From Nocardioides sp. (GTDB lineage: Bacteria; Actinomycetota; Actinomycetes; Propionibacteriales; Nocardioidaceae): a stretch of 64,000 nucleotides of DNA. The stretch is from contig PBYI01000016.1 of the NCBI GenBank assembly GCA_002729525.1, forward strand, positions 1 through 64,000. The letters are read 5' to 3'. This document shows, piece by piece, positions 15,697 through 24,284 of this stretch; within the stretch, counting starts at the first letter, position 1, and each line of letters starts with the position of its first letter. The position numbers were made by a program, and so were the translations under genes. The notes under the pieces are model-generated. The model searched no databases. It saw nothing but the letters and a program-made list of their open reading frames with translations, and was not told where the DNA came from.

Positions 15697-16328
15697 GGTC
15701 TCTGCTCCTGGCCGGCCATGGTGCGCAGCAGGTCGACGTCGCGGCGCAATGCCGAGGGGAGTCCGGCGGCCTCTTGCTGGTCTCCCTCGTGTCCGACCAG
15801 GCCGGTCTCGGCCAGTTGGGCCGCGGTCTCCAGGATGCGTGCCAAACGCAGCAGCAGGGCCGGTGGCATCTTGACCGCTGGCTCGTCGTAGAAGTCCGTG
15901 GTCGCCAGCTGGTCGTGGATGAGGAGGCCGAGGTAGCTCTGCGCATGGGCGACCTGCGCCACCCGGTCGCGGGTGTGCTCGAGGTCGTCGCTCTCGACCA
16001 GGAGTAGGCGGATGACCTCGCCCAGGCCGGCGATGACCGTTCCCGCGAATCTCACGGGAATCGCCGCGGTTCGCGGTGCGCCCATCAGGTCCGCACCCGG
16101 TGTCTCCTCGACGAAGCCGAAAACGACCTCTCTGGCCATGCCGGCCAGGGCTTCGTCGGTGAGGTAGGTCCGTGCGGTGGCGGGCGTGACGCGCATCTGC
16201 TGGGCGACGAACTGGACCCGTTCGTCGAGCAGGTCGCCAGCCGCCGACCGGGACATCGTCATGCCGAGTTGGGAGACCGCCTCGAGCAGGTCGTCGATGC
16301 GCTTGTCGCGCCAGGTTCGTGTGGCCAT
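15693..16328 (-). CDS. Hypothetical helical protein, 211 residues
   Basis: An all-helical soluble protein. Residues about 30-60 (VQFVAQQMRVTPATARTYLT) resemble an HTH. The C-terminal half is leucine-rich. Its TGA overlaps the next ATG. No catalytic motif seen; function unknown. Confidence 0.6.
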   Translation of the reverse strand: MATRTWRDKRIDDLLEAVSQLGMTMSRSAAGDLLDERVQFVAQQMRVTPATARTYLTDEALAGMAREVVFGFVEETPGADLMGAPRTAAIPVRFAGTVIAGLGEVIRLLLVESDDLEHTRDRVAQVAHAQSYLGLLIHDQLATTDFYDEPAVKMPPALLLRLARILETAAQLAETGLVGHEGDQQEAAGLPSALRRDVDLLRTMAGQEQRP

Positions 16329-16334
16329 CCCTGC

Positions 16335-16502
16335 TCAGCCTTCCCGCACGGTGCTGACAGTGATCCGGAGGGTCTGGCCAGAGGCGGTGATGAGGTCGAG
16401 CAGGGTGTCGACGACCTGCTTCATCTCCTCCGCAGTCGGGGTCGTGGTCTCGCCCATCGGATGTGCGTCGGGTCCGCCGAACGCCTCGATCTTGTAGGCC
16501 AC
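16335..16502 (-). CDS. Small hypothetical protein, 55 residues
   Basis: GTG start (VAYKIEAFGGPDAHP) 6 nt after the stop of the 498-residue gene, ending 7 nt before the next gene. It has a short strand, a helix (AEEMKQVVDTLLDLITASGQ) and a final strand (TLRITVSTVREG). An internal ATG at 16457 is an alternative. The size and position suggest an accessory of the 498-residue protein. Confidence 0.5.
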   Translation of the reverse strand: MAYKIEAFGGPDAHPMGETTTPTAEEMKQVVDTLLDLITASGQTLRITVSTVREG

Positions 16503-16507
16503 TTCGC

Positions 16508-18004
16508 TCAGTCCTGGTCCCCGGCCGCGCCAGCTGGCCGGCCGCTGGCTTCGAGGAGACGCGACAGCGGCGTACCGGGGAGATCCTCGGGCGCTGGTGT
16601 GTCCATGAGCGCCTGCTCGACCAGGCGCTCGACGACGTAGGGCATGTCGGTGTGGCGGTTCAGATGTGAGGACCAGGTGAGGTCGACGTCGACCAGGACG
16701 GGGACAGCCAGCCCAGGCAGCGCCCGAGCCGCCGTCTCCACACGCTCCTTGACGGCCTCCCCGTAGGCAGCGATCTCTCGGAGCCGCTGCTCCTCGATCT
16801 GCTCCTCAAGCGCATAGACAGGTGTAAGGAGATCCTCGCGCTCCCGCTCGAGACGGTCGTACTCGGCCGCGAGTTCGGGGGACTTCGGGAGCCACGTCTT
16901 GTCGATCGGCACGCCCGTGACACCAATCTCCTGACCGAGGAGCATGCGCTCGAAGTATCCCCGAGTCTCGGGATTGGGGTCAGGGTCGAACGCCCGCCAG
17001 TCCTCGATCGACCACTCCGGTGCGGCCGGGTCGACGGGCTCCCACGGACCGACCGTCGCAGTGTCGCCGGCGCCGTCCACAGTGCGCCGGTAGATCCACA
17101 TGTAGGGCTCAAGGTCGACCGGCGGGGGGGCTGCTTCGGTTTCCTCGATCATCTGCCGGATCTCACGCTCGGCCGCGTCGTAGCCCTCCCACATCCGGGT
17201 CCGGTCGTTGACCAGGTCCTCGACGTAGAGCGTGATGGCCAGTGGCTCGACGCGGTGTCGCCACAGGTCGTTCCCGTCGGGCCCGACGGTGCTCTCCAGG
17301 AGGCTGCGGACGCCGGCGGCCTCCCAGGAGCCGGAGCGGCCCGCGAGCGCGGTCTCGATGCCGCCGAGGTTCGCCGTGGCTCCGGCCAGGGCGAGGGTGA
17401 CGAACTCTGCCCAGTCGGCCTGCTCGCTGCGGGTGGGGTCGACCTCCCAGCGAACGTCGCGCAGGCTGCCATCCGCCGGCACGTCGACCGGTCGCAGCAC
17501 GTCCCGGCGCAACCGGCCCGCCTCGGTCAGGACGGCGATCGCCTCCCGGAGCACGCTCGCGTACGGGCGCGCCGGCGTCGAGGTGGGAAGCACCGTGGTG
17601 ATCGGTCCGTAGGTGATCGGGTTGCGCGAGGTGTTGTGCAGCGGATCTGGCTGACCGACCAGGGGATGGTGGGCCAGGATTCGTCCGTCGATCGCGACGC
17701 GGTCCTCGCGCGGCGCAATGGCCTCGACGGTGCCCACGCCCACGACCGTGTCGTTGTAGACGATCACCGCCAAGGTGCACTCGGCGAGCGTTGCCAGCTT
17801 CGCCTTCCACACGCCGCGAGCTCGGTCCCACAGCTCGGCCGGCCCGAGGCCAGCGACGTAGCCGATGTGAGCCCGACCGAGCGGGTCGGGCTGCGGCGCC
17901 GGGCGCTCGTCGACGAGTCGGATGCGGACGGCCTGGACGACCTGCGGGGCAGTCCAACGGTCGGCCGCGGACGACGCCTGGGGAGGGGGCTGGCTCTCGG
18001 TCAT
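16508..18004 (-). CDS. Large uncharacterised protein, 498 residues
   Basis: Not recognised. The N-terminal half (about 45-110) has an alpha/beta character with VWKAKLATLAECTLAVIVYN and VGVGTVEAI; the centre is an all-helical section; residues 370-430 form a charged coiled coil (RLEREREDLLTPVYALEEQI). It heads a four-gene operon and starts beside an AT-rich palindromic region shared with a divergent toxin-antitoxin pair. That setting fits an accessory or defence role, but no catalytic motif is clear. Confidence 0.6.
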   Translation of the reverse strand: MTESQPPPQASSAADRWTAPQVVQAVRIRLVDERPAPQPDPLGRAHIGYVAGLGPAELWDRARGVWKAKLATLAECTLAVIVYNDTVVGVGTVEAIAPREDRVAIDGRILAHHPLVGQPDPLHNTSRNPITYGPITTVLPTSTPARPYASVLREAIAVLTEAGRLRRDVLRPVDVPADGSLRDVRWEVDPTRSEQADWAEFVTLALAGATANLGGIETALAGRSGSWEAAGVRSLLESTVGPDGNDLWRHRVEPLAITLYVEDLVNDRTRMWEGYDAAEREIRQMIEETEAAPPPVDLEPYMWIYRRTVDGAGDTATVGPWEPVDPAAPEWSIEDWRAFDPDPNPETRGYFERMLLGQEIGVTGVPIDKTWLPKSPELAAEYDRLEREREDLLTPVYALEEQIEEQRLREIAAYGEAVKERVETAARALPGLAVPVLVDVDLTWSSHLNRHTDMPYVVERLVEQALMDTPAPEDLPGTPLSRLLEASGRPAGAAGDQD

Positions 18005-18009
18005 GGGCG

Positions 18010-18156
18010 CAACGCTACGCTCTAGATTCTAACTAGTCAACTAGTTAACTTGCCTGTTAGTTTACATAACCGATGTTATCGGCGGTGTGATTTTGGGTGT
18101 GATGTAATACGGGATTAGGTATTGGATCGGGCTGCTTCGCGTGGCACACTGCAGGT
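18010..18156. promoter_or_regulatory. AT-rich divergent promoter region with palindromes
   Basis: The most AT-rich stretch near here separates the 498-residue gene from the antitoxin gene. It contains ACTAGT repeats around 18032-18050 (ACTAGTCAACTAGTTAAC), a second partial copy (TTAGTTTACATAA) and the inverted repeat CCGATgttATCGG near 18070. These are plausible operators for the Xre-type antitoxin, which normally represses its own operon. Confidence 0.5.
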
Positions 18157-18558
18157 ATGAGCACTCCGTCGACCATCGCCCGCGGCGACCTGCGCGCCTA
18201 CGAAGAGTCGGTGCGGCTGACCACGCCGGAGCTCGTCGAGCGGCTGCGCGACCTGCTGGGCGCGAAGCTGGTCGCCTACCTGGGTTCGGTCCAGGAGACC
18301 CGAGCGGTGCGGCAGTGGGCCGACGCCGAGGATGCACGTACGCCGTCGGCCGACGTGGTCAACCGGCTGCGGATGGCCTACCGGATCGCGGCGCTGCTGC
18401 GCGAGAAGGACTCCGCCGCGGTCGTCCAGGCGTGGTTCCAGGGCATGACCCCGCGCCTCGACGACGTCGCGCCGGCTCGGCTGCTGCGTGAGGGCGATCT
18501 GGACCAGGTCGGCCCCGGTGTTCTCGCGGCCGCGCGCGCGTTCGCCGCGGCCGGATGA
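18157..18558 (+). CDS. Xre/MbcA/ParS-type antitoxin
   Basis: A 133-residue protein directly preceding a RES toxin and overlapping it as ATGA. The N-terminal part resembles the Xre-like domain (ELVERLRDLLGAKLVAYLGS) and the C-terminus the ParS/MbcA toxin-binding domain (VVQAWFQGMTPRLDDVAPA). Antitoxins of this kind bind the RES protein's NAD site and repress the operon. The ATG has no strong ribosome site and may be leaderless. Confidence 0.8.
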   Translation: MSTPSTIARGDLRAYEESVRLTTPELVERLRDLLGAKLVAYLGSVQETRAVRQWADAEDARTPSADVVNRLRMAYRIAALLREKDSAAVVQAWFQGMTPRLDDVAPARLLREGDLDQVGPGVLAAARAFAAAG

Positions 18559-19277
18559 CGTCGCCGGTGGCTGAGGCACCTCAGCTGGTCGTCGTCGACG
18601 CGGCCGAGGAGGTCTGGCGGGTCGGCTTCAAGCCGGAGCCGTGGGCCTGGTCGGGCTGGGAGTGGGCCGGCGCCGATGGGCGGTTCCACGGTCGCTGGGA
18701 CGACCGGCAGGGCAACTTCCGCACCATCTACGCCGGCTCGACCCTGCTGGCCTGCCTGCTCGAGGTCCTCGCCGGTTTCCGGCCGGACCCGACGCTCGTG
18801 CTCGAGCTCGATGACATCGTGGAGGACGACGAGGACGCCGCGATGCATCCGACCGCCGGCGCCGGCGAGATCTCCTATTCGTGGCTCGAGCCCCGCTCGG
18901 CGGCGAGCGCGACCCTCACCGGCCGGTTCTGCGCGGTGACGGCTGCGGAGTCCATTGCCGCGCTGCGGCCGCAGTTCGTCGCCCTCGCGCACCTGCTGAC
19001 GCTGCACGACTTCGACGCGGCTGCGCTCAAGGACGGGCGACCCCGCGCGCTCACCCAGTCGGTGGCCACCTATCTACACGCGACCACCGAGCTCGACGGC
19101 GTCACCTTCGCCTCCAGGCACGGCGACGACCTCGCGCTCTGGGCGGTGTTCGAGCGCGCCGAGGACCCCGCGATCAGCCGCACCCTCGACGCTATCGAGC
19201 ACCACCCGCTCTCCCCCGAGCATCCGGACCTCCAAGAAGCCCTCAGGATCCTCGGGCTCAGCTGGTCGACCATCTGA
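18555..19277 (+). CDS. RES-domain toxin
   Basis: A 240-residue protein with the RES core: FHGRWDDRQGNFRTIYAGST, then LACLLEVLA (conserved Arg, Tyr and Glu), and DGVTFASRHGDDLALWAVFE (conserved Ser/Arg). RES toxins break down NAD+ and stop growth unless held by the upstream antitoxin. The order antitoxin then toxin with a 4-nt overlap is typical. It probably stabilises the element in its host; longer than the smallest RES toxins. Confidence 0.85.
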   Translation: MTSPVAEAPQLVVVDAAEEVWRVGFKPEPWAWSGWEWAGADGRFHGRWDDRQGNFRTIYAGSTLLACLLEVLAGFRPDPTLVLELDDIVEDDEDAAMHPTAGAGEISYSWLEPRSAASATLTGRFCAVTAAESIAALRPQFVALAHLLTLHDFDAAALKDGRPRALTQSVATYLHATTELDGVTFASRHGDDLALWAVFERAEDPAISRTLDAIEHHPLSPEHPDLQEALRILGLSWSTI

Positions 19278-19343
19278 CCGCAGCTCGGGGGCCGCGGCGC
19301 CGTTCCGGCCCTCTGCGTCGGGCCGACATGTCACGATGCCAGC

Positions 19344-19598
19344 GTGGCAATCTTCAAGCGCAGCGAGGCCGTGAAGGCCAAGAAGGTCGGGGCACACGCC
19401 CGGTATGTCGATGAGGACGTGCAGCGCGTCGACCTCAAGGTCACCAGCACCGACGGCGAGACCGCGGTCATCGACCTCAGCCTCGACCAGACCCGTCAGC
19501 TCGTCGTCGACCTGACCAACGCTTACGGCGCCTGCCGGCCGGCACTGCTTGATCAGAAGCAGGTCGACCGCATCACGGCATTCTTCGGGATGCGCTGA
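19344..19598 (+). CDS. Hypothetical protein, 84 residues
   Basis: Small alpha/beta protein with a GTG start, rich in short strands (RVDLKVTSTDGETAVIDLSL) and one helix. It overlaps the following ATG by one base. No family recognised. It is part of a five-gene run with the next three genes and possibly the toxin-antitoxin pair. Confidence 0.55.
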   Translation: MAIFKRSEAVKAKKVGAHARYVDEDVQRVDLKVTSTDGETAVIDLSLDQTRQLVVDLTNAYGACRPALLDQKQVDRITAFFGMR

Positions 19599-19900
19599 TG
19601 AGTCGCTACGAGTACGACGAGGAGGCCAGCGCGGCGTGGCGCATGGACGTCGTGCACGAGGTCGACGACGCCGCGGCCCCCGTCTCCCGATGGGTGGACG
19701 CGATGCGGCGCCTCAACACGATCAACGACCCGCTCGCCCGCAAGCTCTTGGCGCTCCACCGCGATTGCGGCTCCGGTACCGGGGTCTGCGACTCACTCGA
19801 TGACGAACCGGACCCAATGGACCGACGCTCCAGCTGGGGATGCGAGACGACCCAGCTGATCGCCGACCACTTCGACGTTGACTACCCGCGAGGCAAGTGA
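19598..19900 (+). CDS. Hypothetical protein, 100 residues
   Basis: A polar, acidic protein with ligand-like HRDCGSGTGVCDSLDDEPDP and a later cysteine, perhaps metal binding. It overlaps the next gene's possible TTG start. No family recognised. Confidence 0.55.
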   Translation: MSRYEYDEEASAAWRMDVVHEVDDAAAPVSRWVDAMRRLNTINDPLARKLLALHRDCGSGTGVCDSLDDEPDPMDRRSSWGCETTQLIADHFDVDYPRGK

Positions 19901-20702
19901 GCAGATCGCCGTGCCCTCACAGGACTCCAACGTTCGTCTCGTCGAGCTGATCCGCGCCGGCCTTGCGCGAGCTGATGACGCCGGCCTCGCACGCCTTCCC
20001 CTCAAGCTCTACTCGGCCGAGGAACAGGACGAGCTCCTCATGCTTCTCCACGCCTATCTGTGGGACACCGCGGCACCCCATGACGGCGAGTGGCATCACT
20101 CGCCGGGCAACATCATGACCCTGTGGGCCGAGCTGCTCGAGATCGGCACCGAAGCTCGCCACCGCCTGATCCCGCTCCGCACCGACCTGGTCAAGCTCCT
20201 CACTGAGCGCGGTCTGGGCTACCGGACACACCCACGGTCGGTCCCCGTCCTCGTGCGGGAGTACAGCGGCCCGATCGAGCCCCCCGTCCACGCCGGTGAT
20301 CCCCGCGAGACCTCGAGCACGATCGCCTTCGGCGCCTGGGGCGCTGGTTTCGGCGATCCGGCCACCAACCGCGAGGTTGAGCTGGCCGCCGAGGCCGCGG
20401 TTCAACACCACTACGAGACGGCAGGTTGGACCATCACCCGCGTCGCACACCTCAAGTGCGGCTGGGACCTCACCGCGGCGCGCGACGAAGAGAAGCGTCA
20501 TCTCGAGGTCAAAGGTGTGTCCAGCTCCATGCCCTCGGTTCTCCTCACCCGCAACGAGCTGGGCACCGCCAAGGCCGACCCCGACTGGGTCTTGGCCGTC
20601 GTGACCGGCGCGCTGACCAACCCGACGCTGGCGGAGTTCGATCGCCAGACCGTGGTGGCGGCTGCCGACCCGACCGTCTACCGCGTCAACCTCGCTCCCT
20701 GA
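19878..20702 (+). CDS. Protein with C-terminal restriction-endonuclease-like (DUF3883-like) domain
   Basis: 274 residues from a TTG at 19878; a GTG at 19911 is an alternative start. The N-terminal half is helical and unrecognised. The C-terminal half has the PD-(D/E)XK outline: NREVELAAEAAVQHHYETAG, then GWDLTAARDEEKRHLEVKGV, with Asp, then Glu-x-Lys. DUF3883-type domains occur in restriction and phage-defence proteins. It overlaps the DUF429 gene as TGATG. Likely a DNA-targeting accessory factor. Confidence 0.65.
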   Translation: MTTREASEQIAVPSQDSNVRLVELIRAGLARADDAGLARLPLKLYSAEEQDELLMLLHAYLWDTAAPHDGEWHHSPGNIMTLWAELLEIGTEARHRLIPLRTDLVKLLTERGLGYRTHPRSVPVLVREYSGPIEPPVHAGDPRETSSTIAFGAWGAGFGDPATNREVELAAEAAVQHHYETAGWTITRVAHLKCGWDLTAARDEEKRHLEVKGVSSSMPSVLLTRNELGTAKADPDWVLAVVTGALTNPTLAEFDRQTVVAAADPTVYRVNLAP

Positions 20703-21460
20703 TGCCCCGCATCGTGGCGCACCGATCCGGCGTGCTGACTGCCGGCATCGACCTGTCGGCCGATCCGAAGAAGACCGGCGTCGCCACCCTTGAGTGGACG
20801 GACGACGGCGCGATCGTTACAGGTATCGAGGTTGGTCGGCATACCGATGCAGACCTGGCAGACCTGATCGAGGCCGTCGACAAAACCGGGATCGACTGCC
20901 CGCTCGGCTGGCCAATCGCCTTCGTCGACTACCTCATCGCGCATCGCGCCGGCGGTCACGACCTAGTCGTGCCCCCGACCCGGCACCCACTGACCAACCG
21001 CGCTACGGACCTACATCTGCGCCAGTCGGTGCGGCTGCAGCCGCTCAGCGTGTCCGCAGACCGCATCGGCGCCGCGGCGATGCGGTGCGCGGCCATTCTC
21101 TCCGGGCTCACCCGCAAGGGCATCGAGATCGACCGGACGGGCCGCGTCGGTCCCGTCGTCGAGGTCTACCCGGCGGCTGCACTCAAGGTCTGGGGCCTCC
21201 CCCACCAGGGATACAAGGGCCGCGAGCCGGCCAACGCGCGCCGGCGCGCTGAGCTGGTCCAGCTGATCGGCGGCGTGCTGCCTTGGCTCCAGTTGGGCGT
21301 GTACGCCGATCTCTGCATCGAGACTGATGATGCCCTCGACGCGGTGCTCTGCGCGGCGATCGCCGGCCTGGCGCGGCGAGGAGAGACCGACGAGATCCCC
21401 ACCGAGCACCTCGAGGCGGCGGCCGTGGAGGGCTGGATCGCGTTGCCGGTCCGGCGCTAA
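20702..21460 (+). CDS. DUF429 family predicted nuclease
   Basis: 252 residues with DUF429 hallmarks: an N-terminal RNase H-like strand with aspartate (GVLTAGIDLSADPKKTGVAT), DCPLGWP, and VVEVYPAAALKVWG, then DDALDAVLCA near the end. The family is predicted to have an RNase H-fold nuclease core. It is the last gene of the rightward run and meets the convergent CoiA-like gene with a 4-nt overlap. Confidence 0.8.
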   Translation: MPRIVAHRSGVLTAGIDLSADPKKTGVATLEWTDDGAIVTGIEVGRHTDADLADLIEAVDKTGIDCPLGWPIAFVDYLIAHRAGGHDLVVPPTRHPLTNRATDLHLRQSVRLQPLSVSADRIGAAAMRCAAILSGLTRKGIEIDRTGRVGPVVEVYPAAALKVWGLPHQGYKGREPANARRRAELVQLIGGVLPWLQLGVYADLCIETDDALDAVLCAAIAGLARRGETDEIPTEHLEAAAVEGWIALPVRR

Positions 21461-22728
21461 CGCCTGGTTCGTCGGGAGGCAGCAGCCGCCCACTGCCGCC
21501 GACTCCAGAAGGTGCCCGAGTAGATCGCCGCCGGCGGCTGCGGCTGGTCCGGGATCTCGACCTCGAACAGCACGATCCTCTGCTCGGGTCCGCATGCCCG
21601 CGCGAGAGCCCGCCGCTCCGCCTCGGTGGCGACGAACAGGGTCAGGCCCCGGAGTCGCGCACGAACCTCGGCCGAGATCCTGCTGACCACAGGGCTGATG
21701 ACGCCGTTCGGCATGTCGTGGACGAACAGCGGCACGCCCATCGCCCACTCGGGCGTCGCGTCTCGCACGCCGACGTAGCCGCGCGCCTCTCGGCCGACGA
21801 GCTCGACCGCCGGCGGCGTGAGTGCCTGCTGGCGGGCGAGCTTGGCCGCGATCGCCGCCAGGTGGCGCTCATGCTCCGCTGAGGCCAGGTCGTCGTGCTC
21901 ACGTCGTCGCTCGCTGGCTTCCATCTGGGTGCGCTCGGTGATGACGTGAGGCCGGGTGGTCCACACGATCCGTGCGGACTCCAGGAAGGACCTGCTGTAC
22001 CTGGAGGTCCGGTGCGCTCTGATCGTGCCGGCCAGGACGCCGGCGACGAACGCGCTGAGGTCTACGCCGGGCTCAACCGGGCGCCACCAGCCGTGACCAG
22101 GACAAGGACCGGGGGCTCCGCCGTCGTTCTCGCAGCGCCGGCGCGGACACCACGACTCGCGGAACACGCCGGTCCCGTCGATGACCGCGGCATCCACGGC
22201 CGTGGGCGGCCCGGGCTCGTCGGACAGGGACAGCTGGATGGCGGGCACCGCTCCGATCCACGGCCGCTCGCGATCGGTGACCCAGCAGACCGGCACGCCG
22301 GATGCTTCCATTCGGGCGGTGCGCTCGTGCAGCTCGTCGACGGTGATCTGTGCCAGCTGAGCCTCCCAGGCCATCCTGCGGGCGCCGTCGGGGCTGGTGG
22401 CCAGCACGTCGGCCCGCCAGCCGTCTTCAGCGACCTCGAGCTCGGCGTACCAGCCGGCATCGCGGATGACTGAGGCGAGCTGCAGCTTGAGCAGTCGGTG
22501 GGCCATGGTCTCGCCGACCAGGGAGCAGGTCGGAGCGGCACGGTCGTGTGCGAAGAACCGCAGGCCCTTGGGCGAGACCTTGGCGTGAAGCCCGTGCCCG
22601 CACTCTCGGCAGATCAGGGGCGCGCGAGGTCGCGCCCGGTGGATCGCCTCCCAGGGCGCTCCTTCGCCGAGCGGATCAACGGTTGCGTCGAGCACGCCGG
22701 CCGCGGCGTGCTTCGCCGTCAGTGGCAC
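21457..22728 (-). CDS. CoiA-like nuclease-fold protein
   Basis: 423 residues, GTG start. The N-terminus has a zinc finger (LICRECGHGLHAKVSPKGLR) and HDRAAPTC. A restriction-endonuclease-like core follows: HRLLKLQLASVIRDAGWYAE, then EDGWRADVLATS and AWEAQLAQITVDEL (Asp and Glu-x-Gln). This is the competence protein CoiA arrangement, extended by about 200 residues of unknown C-terminal sequence. It is the last of four same-strand nuclease-type genes from 25051. Confidence 0.75.
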   Translation of the reverse strand: MPLTAKHAAAGVLDATVDPLGEGAPWEAIHRARPRAPLICRECGHGLHAKVSPKGLRFFAHDRAAPTCSLVGETMAHRLLKLQLASVIRDAGWYAELEVAEDGWRADVLATSPDGARRMAWEAQLAQITVDELHERTARMEASGVPVCWVTDRERPWIGAVPAIQLSLSDEPGPPTAVDAAVIDGTGVFRESWCPRRRCENDGGAPGPCPGHGWWRPVEPGVDLSAFVAGVLAGTIRAHRTSRYSRSFLESARIVWTTRPHVITERTQMEASERRREHDDLASAEHERHLAAIAAKLARQQALTPPAVELVGREARGYVGVRDATPEWAMGVPLFVHDMPNGVISPVVSRISAEVRARLRGLTLFVATEAERRALARACGPEQRIVLFEVEIPDQPQPPAAIYSGTFWSRRQWAAAASRRTRR

Positions 22729-22767
22729 GAGGGCACTCTGCCGGAGACGGCCGACACAGCTGCTGGA

Positions 22768-23577
22768 TCAGTTGCGGTTGAGGCCGTGCCGGCGGGAGTC
22801 GAGCGCGTACTTGTAGTGACTCTCGGCGGCGTCGATCTCGCGGGTCGGGGTGGCGGGATCGAACACCCTCAGGACGGAGAGCCGGAAGCTGGAGGGGTCC
22901 AGGTTGCGAAGCTCGACGTTGCCGCCGTGACCATTGGTCGCGTACGCGGCCCAGCGCTGCAGGATGTTCTCGGCGCCGTCGGCCTTGCCCACGTAATGAC
23001 GGCCGTCGCGGGTGTCGGTGATGAGGTAGACCCCGATCACGGACGAGAGGGCGGTGCGCCAGGCGGCGTAGCGGTGCTCACGGATGACGGCCTGCAGCTG
23101 GGGGTAGTCCAGGGTGAGCGCGTCGAAGCCGGGGAACCTCACCGGCTCGGCGTCGGCGATCTCCATCACCGGGTACGCAGCCGCGGTGGTCGCGTGGATC
23201 CGCCACGTCCGCGGGGAGCGCCAGCCGATGACGAGCCGGTTCCGCAGGTCGCTCATCAGCTCGGAGTGCTCGAGGTGGAAGGTGCGACGCAGCCCGTCGT
23301 TCTGCGTCTCTCCATGGTTCACCAGGACGGACCACAGCCGGGCGCGGTCGCCGCCCTCGGGGCGGAACACGATCCAAACGCCTGGGGGCTGTGCTGGGAA
23401 AATCCGGGGGTTGGCCACCTGGACGCTCGTGTAGGCCAAGATCTCCTCGTCCGAGGAGTCGCCGTGGAGCCCTACCGTCCCGTCCTCGTGTTCGCGCACG
23501 TAGGCGTGCCGGATGACCATGGCCGCGGCCGGGTCGAGGCCGGCGCTGGCGATGATCGAGGCGAAGGTGAGCGTCAT
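22768..23577 (-). CDS. GIY-YIG nuclease-domain protein
   Basis: 269 residues. The C-terminal part is a GIY-YIG domain: GVYLITDTRDGRHYVGKADG, then ILQRWAAYATNGHGGN and a later conserved Glu/His region (REIDAAESHYKYALDS). The N-terminal 160 residues may be a specificity domain. The ATG overlaps the previous stop as ATGA. GIY-YIG enzymes cut DNA at sequence- or structure-defined sites. Confidence 0.8.
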   Translation of the reverse strand: MTLTFASIIASAGLDPAAAMVIRHAYVREHEDGTVGLHGDSSDEEILAYTSVQVANPRIFPAQPPGVWIVFRPEGGDRARLWSVLVNHGETQNDGLRRTFHLEHSELMSDLRNRLVIGWRSPRTWRIHATTAAAYPVMEIADAEPVRFPGFDALTLDYPQLQAVIREHRYAAWRTALSSVIGVYLITDTRDGRHYVGKADGAENILQRWAAYATNGHGGNVELRNLDPSSFRLSVLRVFDPATPTREIDAAESHYKYALDSRRHGLNRN

Positions 23578-24284
23578 GCGGGACTTTCCGTTCTGGCGGC
23601 CGCTGGAGCCGCGGCGATGCTGACCAGTACGTCGTGGCCAAGTGAGGGGTCGACGGCCATGTGCAGGCCGAGGTCGGTGATCCGCCCGTCCTGGGGATGC
23701 CAGTCGCGATCGTCGCGGGTGCGGCCCAGCAGCGGGTCGAGAGCGTCGATCGTGGGCTTCCACAGGGTCAGCCAGTTGCGCTGCGGACCGACGACGAAGG
23801 ACAGCTGCAGTTGCACGGCGGCGGTGGGGATCGCCGCGGCGTCGACGACCGCGGACCGGACCTGCTCCTTGTACGCCGCCGTCGAGGTCGAGGCGGTGGT
23901 GCGGACCGTGTAAGGGTCGCGAGGCCCTGCGGTCTCGGCCGCCGGCGCGACCAGGACCCGCGAGGTGTCGGCGTGTCTCTTGGTGCACCACACCGCAACG
24001 AGGTCCTTGTTGCGGAGCCGGGTGGCCAGCGGGAAGGCGTAGTTGTCCAGGTCGGCCATGTCGACGAGGTCGAGGCCGGGCGGCAAGCCGACCTCGAGCA
24101 ACAGCGCCCAGGGGCCGTTGCTGGCCACCAGGTGGGGCGCCAGCAACTCGGCGGTGTCCTCGAGGTACTCGCTGAGTCGGACCTGGTCGGGGTCGGTGGA
24201 CTTGTTCCAGCTCGCCAGGCGCGGGACCTTCCGGAGCACCAGACCGTCCCCGGCCGGGCGTCGATACCACCTCGGAGCGGTCAA
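23574..24284 (-). CDS. Uncharacterised protein between two nucleases, 236 residues
   Basis: The start is TTG overlapping the previous TGA as TTGA, matching the overlap style of its neighbours. The stretch LVDMADLDNYAFPLATRLRN recalls the D-x-DN element of RusA-type resolvases, but the match is weak. Otherwise an alpha/beta protein without clear motifs. Its coupling on both sides to nuclease genes suggests a subunit of the same system. Confidence 0.55.
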   Translation of the reverse strand: MTAPRWYRRPAGDGLVLRKVPRLASWNKSTDPDQVRLSEYLEDTAELLAPHLVASNGPWALLLEVGLPPGLDLVDMADLDNYAFPLATRLRNKDLVAVWCTKRHADTSRVLVAPAAETAGPRDPYTVRTTASTSTAAYKEQVRSAVVDAAAIPTAAVQLQLSFVVGPQRNWLTLWKPTIDALDPLLGRTRDDRDWHPQDGRITDLGLHMAVDPSLGHDVLVSIAAAPAAARTESPA

